Counted from the stretch's first letter, positions 1 through 8,960 are shown. The stretch: DNA of 64,000 nt from Pseudomonadota bacterium (GCA_021822115.1 JAJZSA010000004.1:1-64000), one strand, 5' to 3'. Numbers and translations: made by a program. Notes: generated by a model not told the origin, from the letters alone.

Positions 1-62
1 CGCTCCAGCACCTTGGGTGGCAACTCTTCGGTCAGCAGTTCGATGAGTAAGGTCTGTTTCAT
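1..62 (-). CDS. glyS: Glycyl-tRNA synthetase beta subunit, N-terminal fragment
   Basis: Read on the minus strand, an ATG at 62-60 opens a frame beginning MKQTLLIELLTEELPP, the usual N-terminus of the GlyS beta chain. The gene runs off the left edge, so only about 20 codons are visible. The beta subunit joins GlyQ in an alpha2-beta2 enzyme that charges tRNA-Gly in the cytoplasm. The start codon directly abuts the glyQ stop at 65-63, so the two are one operon and probably translationally coupled. Identity rests on a short match plus the classical glyQ-glyS order. Confidence 0.9.
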   Translation of the reverse strand, partial: MKQTLLIELLTEELPPKVLE

Positions 63-1064
63 TTATTTGCCCTCCCCGGCCTTGCACATGGGGAAGCCCA
101 GCGCTTCGCGCGAATCGTAATAGGCCTGCGCCACCTGGCGCGCCAGCGCGCGCACGCGGCCGATGTAAGCGGCACGCTCGGTCACCGAGATGGCACCGCG
201 CGCATCCAGCAGGTTGAAGGTATGCGAACACTTCATCACCATCTCGAAACCGGGCAACGCCAGCCCGGTTTCCATCAGGCGCTTGGCTTCGCCCTCGTAT
301 TCATTGAAGTGGCGGAACAGCATCTCGACGTTGGAATGCTCGAAGTTGTACTTGGATTGCTCCACTTCGTTCTGGTGATAGACGTCGCCATAGGTGACCA
401 CGCTGTCGCCATTCCTGGCCCACACCAGGTCGTACACGTTCTCCACGCCTTGCAGGTACATGGCCAGACGCTCCAGACCGTAGGTGATCTCGCCCAGCAC
501 CGGCTTGCAGGTGAGCGAACCGACTTCCTGGAAATAGGTGAACTGGGTGACTTCCATACCGTCCAGCCACACTTCCCAGCCCAGCCCCCAGGCGCCCAGC
601 GTGGGCGATTCCCAGTCGTCCTCGACGAAGCGGATGTCGTGCTCGCCGGTGTCGATGCCCAGCGCGCGCAGGCTGTCCAGATACAGCTCCTGGATGTTGT
701 CCGGCGACGGCTTGAGCACCACCTGGTACTGGTAGTAGTGCTGCAAACGGTTGGGGTTCTCGCCGTAGCGGCCGTCCTTGGGGCGACGCGACGGTTGCAC
801 ATAGGCGGCGCGCCACGGCTCAGGGCCGATCGCGCGCAGGAAGGTGGCGGTGTGGAAAGTACCCGCACCGACCTCGATGTCGTAGGGTTGCAGCAGCGCG
901 CAGCCCTGCTTGTCCCAGAAGTTCTGCAGGGTCAGGATGATCTGCTGAAAAGTCGGCCCTTGGACGATTTTCGGTGAAGACTCATGCGCAGAGCGCGTGA
1001 CGTCGGAGCCAAAGGTTGGCCCTTGCCCGTTGGCGGACATGGTGTCGGAACCGGATGTTTGCAT
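63..1064 (-). CDS. glyQ: Glycyl-tRNA synthetase alpha subunit
   Basis: Class II aminoacyl-tRNA synthetase alpha chain that, with GlyS, attaches glycine to tRNA-Gly. The core is strongly conserved, including [31 protein letters not shown] and a [17 protein letters not shown] block. At 333 residues it is about 30 longer than typical GlyQ: the family normally begins just before [17 protein letters not shown]. The extra N-terminal stretch is low complexity and contains QGPTF twice (near residues 14 and 36), which looks like a local duplication. No clear ribosome binding site precedes the ATG at 1064 or the next ATG (1040), so the true start could be internal. It is followed immediately by glyS. 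Confidence 0.95.
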   Translation of the reverse strand: MQTSGSDTMSANGQGPTFGSDVTRSAHESSPKIVQGPTFQQIILTLQNFWDKQGCALLQPYDIEVGAGTFHTATFLRAIGPEPWRAAYVQPSRRPKDGRYGENPNRLQHYYQYQVVLKPSPDNIQELYLDSLRALGIDTGEHDIRFVEDDWESPTLGAWGLGWEVWLDGMEVTQFTYFQEVGSLTCKPVLGEITYGLERLAMYLQGVENVYDLVWARNGDSVVTYGDVYHQNEVEQSKYNFEHSNVEMLFRHFNEYEGEAKRLMETGLALPGFEMVMKCSHTFNLLDARGAISVTERAAYIGRVRALARQVAQAYYDSREALGFPMCKAGEGK

Positions 1065-1098
1065 AGGCGGATTCAGCGGCTATTTTCGAAAGGAGCGC

Positions 1099-1128
1099 AT
1101 TTTACGGGTTTTCCGGTGGCTGCGTCAC
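1099..1128 (-). promoter_or_regulatory. Candidate sigma70 promoter for glyQS
   Basis: On the minus strand GTGACG (1128-1123) and TAAAAT (1104-1099) are separated by 18 bases, about 35 bases upstream of the glyQ ATG. It is a moderate match to the consensus and is the only plausible promoter in this gap. Confidence 0.45.
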
Positions 1129-1158
1129 GCGCAAGGCGGTGCATGCGCCCGGCACCGC

Positions 1159-1404
1159 TCAGGCCGTCGCGATCAGGGCCAGCTTGCCGGCACGCGGCAG
1201 CGCCTTGATCGCCCGCTCGCGGCGCGAGGCGGCGGCACGGTCCGCCTGGGCTTCGCGATACACGATGCGCACCGGCAAGCGGCTGCGCGTGTATTTCGCC
1301 CCGCTCCCGGCGTTATGCGCGGCCAGGCGCTTGTCCAGATCGTTGGTGATGCCGCAATAGAAGGTGCCATCGGCACATTCCAGCAGATAGCAATACCAGC
1401 TCAT
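1159..1404 (-). CDS. GIY-YIG domain protein (UPF0213/YhbQ type)
   Basis: An 81-residue protein made of a single GIY-YIG nuclease fold. The first motif appears as [18 protein letters not shown], followed by the conserved Arg in [10 protein letters not shown] and the [14 protein letters not shown] block typical of the short UPF0213/YhbQ family. Members are small stand-alone domains thought to act on nucleic acid; the physiological role is not settled. The start codon overlaps the stop of lnt (ATG at 1404, lnt stop at 1403-1401), which places it in the lnt transcript, upstream of glyQ. Length and motif order fit a complete protein. Confidence 0.85.
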   Translation of the reverse strand: MSWYCYLLECADGTFYCGITNDLDKRLAAHNAGSGAKYTRSRLPVRIVYREAQADRAAASRRERAIKALPRAGKLALIATA

Positions 1405-2888
1405 CGCTTGCGCCGCGACCAGGCCAGCACCAGCAGCACGGCCAGCAGCGCAACGACCGCCGCATTCCCCCAGCGGACGTAGGGCGTGCTTCCGGCATAG
1501 CCTTGCACTTCGGCCACCAGCATGCCCTCCTCGTGTTGCGGCAACGCGGCCTGCACCCGCCCGTCCACCCCGATCACTGCGGTGAGGCCGGTATTGGTGG
1601 CGCGCAGCATCATGCGCCCGCTCTCCAGTGCGCGCATCTGCGACATCTGGTTGTGCTGTGCGGCGGCATGCGAATCCCCGTACCAGGCATCGTTGGTCAC
1701 GTTCACCAGCAAGCTGGCCTGCGGCAAGGCGCGGATGATCTCTTCGCCGAAGGCATCCTCGTAGCAGATATCCACCGCCACCTGCTGCCCGGCCACGGCC
1801 AGCGGCGGCTGGTATTTACCGCCGCGCGCCAGATCGCCCATGGGGATCTGCAACACTTCGTTGACCAGCCAGCCGAACACGCTGCGCAACGGGATGAATT
1901 CGCCGAACGGCACCAGATGTTCCTTGCGGTATTGCTGGCTCGGCGCACTGCCGATGCTGTACACGCTGTTGTAGTACTGACCATCCGCCTTCTCGAACGC
2001 GCCGATCAGCAGGTCGCCGCCATTCTGCCGCACCTGTTCGCCCAGCACGGCCTGGTAATACTCGGGGACGTTGTGGCGCAACATGGGCAAGGCGGTCTCC
2101 GGCATCACCACCAGCCGCGCCTCGCTGGATTGCACCAGGCGCCGATAGGTCTCCAGCGTGCGGATCAGGTTGTCCTGCGAGAACTTCTCGTCCTGCGCGA
2201 TGTTGCCTTGCAGCAAGGCCACCGCTAGCGGCTCGCCCTGCGGCTGCGTCCACTCGACCTGCCGCAACCCGGCGCCGGCCAGCCACAACAGACTCAACGC
2301 CGCCACCGCCAGTTTGCCGGCACGCGACCAACGCTCGCGCAACAGCCACAACAACAGACCGGCACTCAGCGCCAGCGCCAGCGAGACGCCATAGACACCC
2401 AGCACGGGCGCATAGCCGGCCAGCGGACTGTCCGCCACTTGCGAATAACCGCCGACCAGCCACGGGAACCCGGTGAACATCAGTCCACGCAACCATTCGG
2501 CAGCCACCCACGCGGCCGGCATCACCAGCAACAGACGCACGCGCGGCGACGCCGGCAAGCGTGCTTGCAGGTAGCCGGCCAAGGCTGCCGGCAGAGAGAT
2601 CAAGGCAGCGAACAACAAGGTGGCGGCAATGGCCAGCAGCGGATGCATGTAGCCGTAATCGTGCAAAGCCACATACACCCAGCCGACGCCGAAACTGAAC
2701 AAGCCCATGCCGAAGGCGAAGCCGGCACGCGCCGCCTGCATGGGCGAGGCGCAGCCCAGCCACACACGGAACAACACCAGCAGTGCCAATACGAACAACG
2801 GGTACAGACCGAACGGTGCGAACGCGAACACGGCCAGCACACCGGCCAGCAGGGATTGCAGCATGGGAGAAGCGAAGTAGCGATACAC
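1401..2888 (-). CDS. lnt: Apolipoprotein N-acyltransferase
   Basis: Inner-membrane enzyme that transfers an acyl chain from phospholipid to the N-terminal diacylglyceryl-cysteine of apolipoproteins, the last step of lipoprotein maturation. About six hydrophobic helices occupy residues 10-200, followed by a periplasmic nitrilase-like domain. The catalytic triad is visible as Glu264 in VVMPETALP, Lys322 in [12 protein letters not shown] and Cys375 in [10 protein letters not shown] last hydrophobic helix and a basic WSRRKR tail close the protein. The start given is a GTG; an ATG at 2864 (MLQSLLAG) is an equally good choice and neither has a strong Shine-Dalgarno. In many proteobacteria lnt directly follows corC; here three opposite-strand genes intervene. 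Confidence 0.96.
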   Translation of the reverse strand: MYRYFASPMLQSLLAGVLAVFAFAPFGLYPLFVLALLVLFRVWLGCASPMQAARAGFAFGMGLFSFGVGWVYVALHDYGYMHPLLAIAATLLFAALISLPAALAGYLQARLPASPRVRLLLVMPAAWVAAEWLRGLMFTGFPWLVGGYSQVADSPLAGYAPVLGVYGVSLALALSAGLLLWLLRERWSRAGKLAVAALSLLWLAGAGLRQVEWTQPQGEPLAVALLQGNIAQDEKFSQDNLIRTLETYRRLVQSSEARLVVMPETALPMLRHNVPEYYQAVLGEQVRQNGGDLLIGAFEKADGQYYNSVYSIGSAPSQQYRKEHLVPFGEFIPLRSVFGWLVNEVLQIPMGDLARGGKYQPPLAVAGQQVAVDICYEDAFGEEIIRALPQASLLVNVTNDAWYGDSHAAAQHNQMSQMRALESGRMMLRATNTGLTAVIGVDGRVQAALPQHEEGMLVAEVQGYAGSTPYVRWGNAAVVALLAVLLVLAWSRRKR

Positions 2889-2917
2889 GGGAATGCGCCG
2901 CGAAGTTGATTCGCCGG

Positions 2918-2948
2918 ATTATACGGTGTAACTTGCGCCGCACTTCAA
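2918..2948 (-). promoter_or_regulatory. Candidate promoter for lnt
   Basis: Minus-strand TATAAT (2923-2918) is a perfect -10. A TTGAAG (2948-2943) lies 19 bases upstream, slightly long for sigma70. It sits in the short divergent gap between lnt and the cNMP-binding gene. Confidence 0.45.
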
Positions 2949-2962
2949 CCTCACCACCTGTC

Positions 2963-3436
2963 ATGCCTGCCCCCTCCGCCTTGAATGACGAGATCAGCGC
3001 CATGCTGCTCGATACCGACCTGTTCCGGCATCTGCCGCAAACGGAGCTGCGCATCGCCGCGCAGTATTTCGGCCTCACCCGCGCCGTGCGCAACGAGATC
3101 ATCTTCAGCGAAGGCGAATCCGGCACCTTCATGTGCATCGTGCATGAGGGCAGCGTGAAGGTGATCAAGAGCAACCAGCGCGAAGAAGCGGTCGCCGTGG
3201 TCAAATTGGGACAAGGACGCGCCTTCGGCGAGATGGCGGTGCTGGATGGCGAGCGCCGCTCGGCCACCTGCCAGGCTGCCGAAGATTGCCAGCTGCTGAC
3301 TCTGTCCAAAGAGGCACTGGCACGCATGGAGGAAGATCATCCGCGCCTGGCCGCCCACATCATCCGCGCCATCGCGGTGAGCCTGTCGCGCCGCCTGCGC
3401 CTGGCGGTGGGCAAACTGGTGGATTACATCGACTGA
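2963..3436 (+). CDS. Cyclic nucleotide-binding (CRP-type) single-domain protein
   Basis: A 157-residue protein consisting of one cNMP-binding beta-roll without the CRP helix-turn-helix. It shows the phosphate-binding cassette as GRAFGEMAVLDGERRSATC, with the conserved Gly-Glu and Arg, preceded by IFSEGESGTFMCIVHEGSVKV. Such proteins act as small second-messenger sensors or as partners of other proteins; ligand and target are unknown here. The ATG at 2963 gives the full domain; a later ATG at 3002 is possible. It starts the plus-strand block cNMP-marC-rluF, with 8 bases to marC. Two proteins with this domain lie in the window, the other fused to a kinase at 62 kb. Confidence 0.85.
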   Translation: MPAPSALNDEISAMLLDTDLFRHLPQTELRIAAQYFGLTRAVRNEIIFSEGESGTFMCIVHEGSVKVIKSNQREEAVAVVKLGQGRAFGEMAVLDGERRSATCQAAEDCQLLTLSKEALARMEEDHPRLAAHIIRAIAVSLSRRLRLAVGKLVDYID

Positions 3437-3444
3437 GGGTACCC

Positions 3445-4071
3445 ATGCTCGATTTCACCGAATACACCAAGATCTTCATCAGCCTGTTCGCGATCATCGA
3501 TCCGGTCGGCATCATCCCCATCATCATCGCCTTCACCGCCGGCATGTCGGACAAGAAACGCGAGCGCGTGGGGCGCGTCGCTTCGCTGTCGGTGTTCGGC
3601 ATCCTGCTGGCCGCCTTGCTGCTGGGTGAAGCCATCCTGTCCTTCTTCGGCATCAGCATCCACTCGTTCCGCACCGCAGGTGGCATCCTGCTGCTGCTGA
3701 TGGCGATCAACATGCTGATCGGGCATAAACCCCCGCCGAGTCCGGACGACAACACGGACACCGAATCGACCCAATCCATCGCCATCGTGCCGCTCTCCAC
3801 TCCGCTGCTGGCCGGCCCCGGCGCCATCAGCACCGTCATCGTGGACGCACACAAGGCGAACGGTTTCGGCCATTACGGTGCCATGGCGCTGGTACTGGTC
3901 GCGCTCAGCCTCACCGTGTGGCTGACCTTCCTCATCGCCCCCTGGGTGTCGCAACGCCTGGGGCATATCGGCAGCACCATCGTCACCCGCTTGATGGGCC
4001 TGCTGCTGGCCGCCATCGCGGTCGAATTCATCGCCGGCGGCCTGCGCGGCCTGTTCCCGGTTCTAGGTTGA
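3445..4071 (+). CDS. MarC family (UPF0056) integral membrane protein
   Basis: A 208-residue membrane protein with about six hydrophobic helices, split by a short charged loop around residues 92-110 (rich in Pro, Asp and Thr). Family signatures include [14 protein letters not shown] near the N-terminus and [15 protein letters not shown] in the second half, an internally repeated pattern typical of MarC/YchE proteins. The name comes from the E. coli multiple antibiotic resistance region, but no transport substrate is established. The ATG at 3445 is nine bases after the preceding stop, and its own stop overlaps the region just before the pseudouridine synthase start, so the three genes are cotranscribed. 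Confidence 0.88.
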   Translation: MLDFTEYTKIFISLFAIIDPVGIIPIIIAFTAGMSDKKRERVGRVASLSVFGILLAALLLGEAILSFFGISIHSFRTAGGILLLLMAINMLIGHKPPPSPDDNTDTESTQSIAIVPLSTPLLAGPGAISTVIVDAHKANGFGHYGAMALVLVALSLTVWLTFLIAPWVSQRLGHIGSTIVTRLMGLLLAAIAVEFIAGGLRGLFPVLG

Positions 4072-4073
4072 AC

Positions 4074-4805
4074 ATGGAAAAGATACGACTCTCGAAATTG
4101 ATGTCCGAGCAGGGCCTCTGCTCGCGCCGCGAAGCGGATGACTACATCGCCAAAGGCTGGGTGCTGGTGGACGGTGAAGTCGTCAGCGAACTTGGCAGCA
4201 AGATCTACCCGACCCAGCAGATCACGCTGAAGAAGGCCGCCCAGTCGCGCCAGCAGGAACAGGTGACGGTGATCCTGCACAAACCGGTGGGCTACGTCTC
4301 AGGACAGGCTGAAGACGGCTACCAGCCGGCCGTGGTGCTGGTGCGACCAGAGAAACACTGGAAACTCGACACCTCGCCGCAACGCTTCGACCCGCGCCAC
4401 CTGAAGAGCCTGGTTCCCGCCGGCCGGCTGGACATCGACTCCACCGGCCTGCTGGTGCTGACACAAGATGGCCGCATCGCCAAGCAACTCATCGGCGAAG
4501 ACAGCGACATCGAAAAGGAATACCTGGTGCGCGTATCGGGACACATCGCGGCGGACGGCCTGGAGAAACTCAATTTCGGCCTGGCGCTCGACGGCAAGAA
4601 ACTGAAACCGGCGAAAGTCACCTGGCAGAACGACGACCAGTTGAAGTTCATCCTCAAGGAAGGCAAGAAGCGCCAGATCCGCCGCATGTGCGAACTGGTC
4701 GGCCTCAAGGTCACCGGGCTGAAACGCGTGCGCATCGGCAACGTGAAGCTGGAGAAGCTGCCGCTGGGGCAGTGGCGCTATCTGCGAGCGGAGGAACGTT
4801 TCTAG
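4074..4805 (+). CDS. 23S rRNA pseudouridine synthase, RluF/RluB type
   Basis: A 243-residue RsuA/RluB-family pseudouridine synthase. Residues 4-50 form an S4 RNA-binding domain ([21 protein letters not shown]). The catalytic Asp120 lies in [19 protein letters not shown], and the family's second motif is [18 protein letters not shown]. Within the family the 'EKEYLVRV' and 'LPLGQWR' segments fit the RluF (23S U2604) branch best, but RluB or RsuA specificity cannot be excluded from sequence alone. It starts 3 bases after marC. The stop codon TAG shares a 4-bp CTAG palindrome with the convergent corC stop. Confidence 0.88.
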   Translation: MEKIRLSKLMSEQGLCSRREADDYIAKGWVLVDGEVVSELGSKIYPTQQITLKKAAQSRQQEQVTVILHKPVGYVSGQAEDGYQPAVVLVRPEKHWKLDTSPQRFDPRHLKSLVPAGRLDIDSTGLLVLTQDGRIAKQLIGEDSDIEKEYLVRVSGHIAADGLEKLNFGLALDGKKLKPAKVTWQNDDQLKFILKEGKKRQIRRMCELVGLKVTGLKRVRIGNVKLEKLPLGQWRYLRAEERF

Positions 4806-5662
4806 GCAGCAGCGTCTGCTGGATGATCGACGGCAAGTCGCTCCACCAGCAAGGCATGCAAGCGGCGACTGTCCGCACGCAGCACCGTGAAGCGCCAGCC
4901 GTCGATCAGGAAGCTCTCGCCACGCTTGGGCAACTGTCCTGCCGCCTTGAGTATCAGACCGCCCACCGTGTCACACTCGTCGTCGCTGAATGAAGCCCCG
5001 ACAGCCTCGTTGAAGTCGGCGATCTCGGCATCCGCCTTCACGCGCCAATGCGTATCGTCCTGGCGGATGATGTTGTCCTCGTCTTCGTCGAAGTCGTATT
5101 CGTCGGCGATGTCACCCACGATCTGTTCCAGCACGTCCTCGATGGTGACCATGCCGCACACGCCGCCGTATTCGTCCACGACCAGCGCGAGATGATTATG
5201 GTTGCTGCGAAAGTCGCGCAGCAGCACATTGAGGCGCTTCGATTCCGGCACGAATACGGCGGGACGCAACATGTCGCGCACGTCGAATTCCTCGCCGGCG
5301 TAGTAACGCAGCAGATCCTTGGCCAGCAGGATGCCGATGATGTTGTCCTTGTCGCCATCGATGACCGGGAAACGCGAATGTGCGCGCTCGATCACGAATG
5401 GAATGAAGGTCTCGGGGGATTGGCTGATGTCGATGACATCCATCTGCGCGCGCGGGATCATGATCTCGCGCACCTGGCGCTCGGATACCTGGATCACGCC
5501 TTCCATCATGGAGAGCGCATCGGCATCCAGCAGGTTGCGCTGGTAGGCGCTATACAGCAAGGCGATGAGTTGTTCGCGGTCTTCCGGCTCCCGCAACAAC
5601 ATCATGGAGAGCCGCTCCAGCAAGGTGGGTTTACTACTGCTACTACTGTCTGAACCGTCCAT
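4802..5662 (-). CDS. corC: CBS/CorC-HlyC domain protein (YbeX)
   Basis: A 286-residue cytosolic member of the CorC/YbeX family, linked to magnesium/cobalt efflux and, through its gene neighbours, to ribosome homeostasis. Two CBS domains span roughly residues 55-185 ([55 protein letters not shown]), followed by the C-terminal CorC_HlyC domain. The ATG at 5662 was preferred over an upstream TTG at 5683; it gives the normal family N-terminus after a short Ser-rich run encoded by an AGT/AGC repeat. It is the last gene of miaB-phoH-ybeY-corC. Its stop overlaps that of the convergent rluF-like gene. Confidence 0.93.
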   Translation of the reverse strand: MDGSDSSSSSKPTLLERLSMMLLREPEDREQLIALLYSAYQRNLLDADALSMMEGVIQVSERQVREIMIPRAQMDVIDISQSPETFIPFVIERAHSRFPVIDGDKDNIIGILLAKDLLRYYAGEEFDVRDMLRPAVFVPESKRLNVLLRDFRSNHNHLALVVDEYGGVCGMVTIEDVLEQIVGDIADEYDFDEDEDNIIRQDDTHWRVKADAEIADFNEAVGASFSDDECDTVGGLILKAAGQLPKRGESFLIDGWRFTVLRADSRRLHALLVERLAVDHPADAAA

Positions 5663-5669
5663 CACAGAA

Positions 5670-6119
5670 CTACTGGCTAACAAGATAGGGCGCAGGATAC
5701 CGCAATTTGAGCATCAACGCAGTCTCGCGCGCCTCCATGCGCTCGGCATCCTTCTGCTTCTCGTGGTCATAACCTTGCAGATGCAGCACGGCATGCAGCG
5801 TGAGATGCGCGTAATGCGCGAGCAGGTCCTTGCCTTGTTCCCGCGCTTCGCGCTCCACCACCGGTGCACAGATCACCACGTCGCCGTATAGCGGATCGTT
5901 GTCGTCGTAGACGAAGGTCAGCACGTTGGTGGCGTAATCCTTGCCGCGATAACTCTGGTTCAGCGCGCGCCCTTCGATCTCGTCCACGATGCGCAGCACC
6001 ATCTGTACATCCTGCTCCAGCGCCACCTTCACCCAGCGGCGGAACTGTTGCCGCGTCGGCAATTTCTTGGCATTGGTCGCATATTGCACGGAGAGGGAAA
6101 TGGTGTGTGCTTCAGTCAT
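5670..6119 (-). CDS. ybeY: Endoribonuclease / rRNA maturation factor YbeY
   Basis: A 149-residue metalloprotein needed for 16S rRNA 3'-end maturation and late 30S quality control. The diagnostic zinc motif H-x3-H-x5-H is present as HAVLHLQGYDH, followed by the acidic stretch EKQKDAERMEARE. Upstream KDYATNVLTFVYDD is another family signature. The ATG at 6119 lies 8 bases inside the end of phoH, and the stop lies 7 bases before the chosen corC start, so the cluster is tightly coupled. PhoH, YbeY and CorC form a conserved functional group in Proteobacteria. Confidence 0.96.
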   Translation of the reverse strand: MTEAHTISLSVQYATNAKKLPTRQQFRRWVKVALEQDVQMVLRIVDEIEGRALNQSYRGKDYATNVLTFVYDDNDPLYGDVVICAPVVEREAREQGKDLLAHYAHLTLHAVLHLQGYDHEKQKDAERMEARETALMLKLRYPAPYLVSQ

Positions 6120-7065
6120 GGTCTTTACGTTCATGTCGTTCATAAGCCGAGACGATCTTCTGCACCAGTGGATGGCGCACCACGTCCTCGGCACGGAAAT
6201 CCTGGAAGGCGATGCCGCGCACATCCTTCAATACCGCGCGCGCATCGTTGAGGCCGCTCCTCTGCCCGCGCGCCAGATCGATCTGCGTCACGTCACCGGT
6301 GATCACCGCCTTGCTGCCGAAACCGATGCGGGTGAGGAACATCTTCATCTGCTCGGGCGTGGTGTTCTGCGCCTCGTCGAGGATGATGAAGGCATGGTTC
6401 AGCGTGCGGCCGCGCATGTAGGCTAGCGGGGCGATCTCGATGGCGCCGCGCTCGAAGGCCTTGCTCACCTTGTCCAGACCCATCAGGTCATACAGCGCGT
6501 CATACAAGGGCCGCAGATAGGGATCGACCTTCTGCGCCAGATCGCCGGGCAGGAAGCCCAGCCGCTCGCCGGCCTCCACCGCCGGACGCACCAGCACCAG
6601 TCTTTTCACGCTCTCGCGCTGCAAGGCATCCACCGCCGACGCCACCGCCAGATAGGTCTTGCCGGTACCGGCCGGACCGACGCCGAACGTGATGTCGTGT
6701 TCCTGGATCGCCTGCAGGTATTCGTTCTGGCGCACCGTGCGCCCGCGCACCTCGGCCTTGCGCGTCATCAGCAGGGGTACTGATTCGCTGTCGGCATCCG
6801 GCAGGTCGCGCTTCATCGACTCGATCAAGCCGAGTTGCAGACGCTCGAGCGAGATGTCGTGCTTCGCTTCGAGGTAGAAACGTTCCAGTACGTCGCGCGC
6901 CAGCGCAGCCTGCTCGCCGCTGATGCTGAAGCGCTCGCCGCGGCGCGCGATGTTCACTTCCAGCGCAGTCTCGATCTGGCGCAGGTTCTCGTCGAACGCA
7001 CCGCACAGATTGGCGAGACGTTCGTTGTCCACCGGCTCGAAGGAGATGTTCACCTGGCCGCTCAT
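6112..7065 (-). CDS. ybeZ: PhoH-like ATPase (YbeZ)
   Basis: A 317-residue PhoH-family NTPase. Walker A is [13 protein letters not shown] (about residues 128-140) and Walker B is [23 protein letters not shown], followed by [13 protein letters not shown]; the RSGLNDA segment completes the superfamily 1 helicase-like core. An N-terminal region of about 60 residues resembles a KH-type RNA-binding segment. In E. coli YbeZ interacts with YbeY, consistent with the adjacent gene. The ATG at 7065 overlaps the miaB stop by 4 bases. Confidence 0.95.
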   Translation of the reverse strand: MSGQVNISFEPVDNERLANLCGAFDENLRQIETALEVNIARRGERFSISGEQAALARDVLERFYLEAKHDISLERLQLGLIESMKRDLPDADSESVPLLMTRKAEVRGRTVRQNEYLQAIQEHDITFGVGPAGTGKTYLAVASAVDALQRESVKRLVLVRPAVEAGERLGFLPGDLAQKVDPYLRPLYDALYDLMGLDKVSKAFERGAIEIAPLAYMRGRTLNHAFIILDEAQNTTPEQMKMFLTRIGFGSKAVITGDVTQIDLARGQRSGLNDARAVLKDVRGIAFQDFRAEDVVRHPLVQKIVSAYERHERKDHD

Positions 7066-8390
7066 ACTGCGCCCACCACCTCGCCGCGCAAGGTATGGTT
7101 GGACACCGCCGTGATGCGCACATCCAGGAAGCGCCCCAGCATGCCGGGCGAGCCGGCGAAATTCACCACGCGGTTGTTCTCGGTGCGCCCAGCCAGATCG
7201 CCCGCAGTCTTGCGCGACACGTTCTCCACCACCACGCGCTGCACCGTGCCGACCATGCGCTCGCTATACACCAGCTCCAATTCGTTGATGCGTGCCTGCA
7301 AACGATGCAGGCGCGCCAGCTTGACCTCATCCGGCGTATCGTCTGCCATCTCCGCCGCCGGTGTGCCGGGACGCGGGCTGAACACGAAGCTGTAGCTGGC
7401 ATCGAATTGCACATCCTCGATCAGCTTCATGGTCGCCTCGAAATCGGCCTCAGTCTCGCCGGGGAAGCCGACGATGAAATCCGAAGCGATGGCGATGTCG
7501 GGTCGCGCCGCACGCAGCTTGCGCACCACTGACTTGTATTCGAGCGCGGTATAGCCGCGCTTCATCGCCGCCAGTACGCGATCCGAACCGGATTGCACCG
7601 GGAGATGCAGGTGACTCACCAGCTTGGGCGTGTCGGCATAGACATCGATCAGGCGCTGCGTCATCTCGCGCGGATGCGAGGTGGTGAAACGCAGGCGCTG
7701 GATGCCCTCCAGCGCCGCGATGGCACGCAACAGGAAAGCGAAATCCACGGTATCGCCATCGTTCGTCGCCCCCTGGTAGGCATTCACGTTCTGCCCGAGC
7801 AAGGTGATCTCGCCCACGCCCTGTGCCACCAGGCGCTCTACCTCGCGCATCACATCCTCGAAGGGGCGCGACACCTCTTCACCGCGCGTGAATGGCACCA
7901 CACAGAAGGTGCAATATTTGCTGCAGCCTTCCATGACCGAAACGAAGGCCGTACCGTGCGTGGTCTGCGCGGTCGGCAGATGGTCGAACTTCTCGATCTC
8001 GGGGAAACTGACATCGACCTGCGGTTTGCCGCTGGCGCGGCGCGCCTCGATCAGCTGCGGCAAACGATGCAGCGTCTGCGGACCGAACACCACATCGACA
8101 TATGGCGCACGCTTGATGATGGCCTCGCCTTCCTGACTCGCCACACAGCCGCCGACGCCGATCAACAGATCTGGATTGGCCTGCTTCAAGGCTCGCGCAC
8201 GTCCCAAATCGGAGAACACCTTGTTCTCTGCTTTCTCGCGGATGGAGCAGGTGTTGAACAGTATGATATCCGCCTCCTCCTGCCGTTCCGTCTGCTCCAG
8301 CATTGCGCCAACGCGCATCACATCCGCCATCTTGTCCGAGTCGTACTCGTTCATCTGGCAACCATAAGTTTTGATATAGATCTTCTTCAT
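7062..8390 (-). CDS. miaB: tRNA-2-methylthio-N6-dimethylallyladenosine synthase
   Basis: Radical SAM methylthiotransferase that converts i6A37 to ms2i6A37 in tRNAs reading UNN codons. The N-terminal UPF0004 domain holds the three auxiliary-cluster cysteines ([38 protein letters not shown]). The radical SAM cluster motif is [15 protein letters not shown], and a TRAM RNA-binding domain ends the 442-residue protein ([13 protein letters not shown]). It is the first gene of the miaB-ybeZ-ybeY-corC operon; its start at 8390 faces the small-peptide locus. Confidence 0.97.
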   Translation of the reverse strand: MKKIYIKTYGCQMNEYDSDKMADVMRVGAMLEQTERQEEADIILFNTCSIREKAENKVFSDLGRARALKQANPDLLIGVGGCVASQEGEAIIKRAPYVDVVFGPQTLHRLPQLIEARRASGKPQVDVSFPEIEKFDHLPTAQTTHGTAFVSVMEGCSKYCTFCVVPFTRGEEVSRPFEDVMREVERLVAQGVGEITLLGQNVNAYQGATNDGDTVDFAFLLRAIAALEGIQRLRFTTSHPREMTQRLIDVYADTPKLVSHLHLPVQSGSDRVLAAMKRGYTALEYKSVVRKLRAARPDIAIASDFIVGFPGETEADFEATMKLIEDVQFDASYSFVFSPRPGTPAAEMADDTPDEVKLARLHRLQARINELELVYSERMVGTVQRVVVENVSRKTAGDLAGRTENNRVVNFAGSPGMLGRFLDVRITAVSNHTLRGEVVGAV

Positions 8391-8423
8391 TACTTCCGCT
8401 CTTCACTCTCAGCCATCAATGCC

Positions 8424-8464
8424 AATAACCCCTTAAATAACAGCCTTTTCAAAAAGGGGTTATT
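8424..8464. repeat. 11-bp perfect inverted repeat in the miaB/small-peptide divergent gap
   Basis: AATAACCCCTT (8424-8434) is perfectly complementary to AAGGGGTTATT (8454-8464), with a 19-base AT-rich spacer. It lies between the miaB start (8390) and the first 32-codon gene (8554). A TATAAT sits just downstream at 8482-8487, so the right arm overlaps where a -35 would fall. It could be an operator or an RNA hairpin. I see no coding in 8391-8553. Confidence 0.6.
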
Positions 8465-8553
8465 CTTGACTATTTCACTAATATAATCGTTCTACCTCAC
8501 TGCCATGCAGGTTTTGTCGAGGCCTTCATTATCAATCAGGGAAAGGTAATCAA

Positions 8554-8652
8554 ATGTCGTTCATCGCAGATATTTCTTCCATCGGCGTTGCAATCTTCTC
8601 CGTCGGTTTCTCCATCTGGATGGTGATGCAACTGTTCAGCACCAAGGAGTAA
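8554..8652 (+). CDS. 32-residue single-helix membrane peptide, copy 1 (unknown function)
   Basis: A 32-codon gene starting with ATG at 8554 and preceded by AAAGG at a suitable distance. The product starts MSFIADISSIG, continues as one hydrophobic segment (VGFSIWMVMQLF) and ends in the polar STKE. It is nearly all transmembrane helix, with no recognisable catalytic residues. A second gene 194 bases downstream encodes a product with 21 of 32 residues identical. A GC-rich hairpin with a run of six T follows, so this copy is probably a separate transcript. I do not recognise the family. Small respiratory-complex subunits and type I toxins have similar architecture, but nothing here decides between them. 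Confidence 0.7.
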   Translation: MSFIADISSIGVAIFSVGFSIWMVMQLFSTKE

Positions 8653-8664
8653 TCCCCTTGCTTC

Positions 8665-8698
8665 CCGGCCGGTGCTGACCAGGCCGGCCGGATTTTTT
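8665..8698 (+). terminator. Rho-independent terminator after the first small peptide gene
   Basis: CCGGCCGG (8665-8672) pairs perfectly with CCGGCCGG (8684-8691) around an 11-base loop, followed by A and six T. It lies 12 bases after the stop of copy 1. Confidence 0.85.
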
Positions 8699-8765
8699 CA
8701 GCAGTCCGAAACGACATGATGCTTGTGTGCTTGAGCGCCAGGCAGGGTTAATGCTGCGCCATCGC

Positions 8766-8794
8766 TTGCCACAGACAGGGTTTATCGCTAGCAT
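8766..8794 (+). promoter_or_regulatory. Sigma70-type promoter for the second small peptide gene
   Basis: TTGCCA (8766-8771) and TAGCAT (8789-8794) are spaced by exactly 17 bases, 52 bases before the ATG of copy 2. With the terminator between the copies, this suggests each small gene is expressed independently. The rest of 8699-8845 shows nothing else I can name. Confidence 0.6.
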
Positions 8795-8845
8795 TGTCCC
8801 CGCAGTTCTTAGGGCAATGTCTCAATCACAAAAGGAGGGTACACC

Positions 8846-8944
8846 ATGTCTTTCATCGCTGATCTGTCTTCCATCGGCACTGCAATCCTGGCCGTCGGCT
8901 TCTCGTTGTGGATGCTGAAGCAACTCTTCACCGACAACCAGTAA
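8846..8944 (+). CDS. 32-residue single-helix membrane peptide, copy 2 (unknown function)
   Basis: A 32-codon gene with ATG at 8846 and a near-perfect Shine-Dalgarno, AAAGGAGGG, 6-7 bases upstream. The product starts MSFIADLSSIG, contains VGFSLWMLKQLF and ends TDNQ. It differs from copy 1 at 11 positions, many conservative (Ile/Leu, Ser/Thr), which indicates selection on the protein rather than a chance reading frame. The strong ribosome binding site, own promoter and own terminator imply high expression. One hydrophobic helix of about 20 residues follows a single acidic residue (Asp6). Function is unknown. Confidence 0.82.
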   Translation: MSFIADLSSIGTAILAVGFSLWMLKQLFTDNQ

Positions 8945-8960
8945 TTCGATCCTCGGAAAT

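Noticed and set aside
5632..5652. AGT/AGC trinucleotide repeat in corC as a phase-variable tract
   Set aside because: It has only about five imperfect units and changes in steps of three would not alter the frame.
5660..5683. TTG start for corC at 5683
   Set aside because: It would overlap ybeY by 14 bases with no ribosome binding site; the ATG at 5662 gives a normal family N-terminus.
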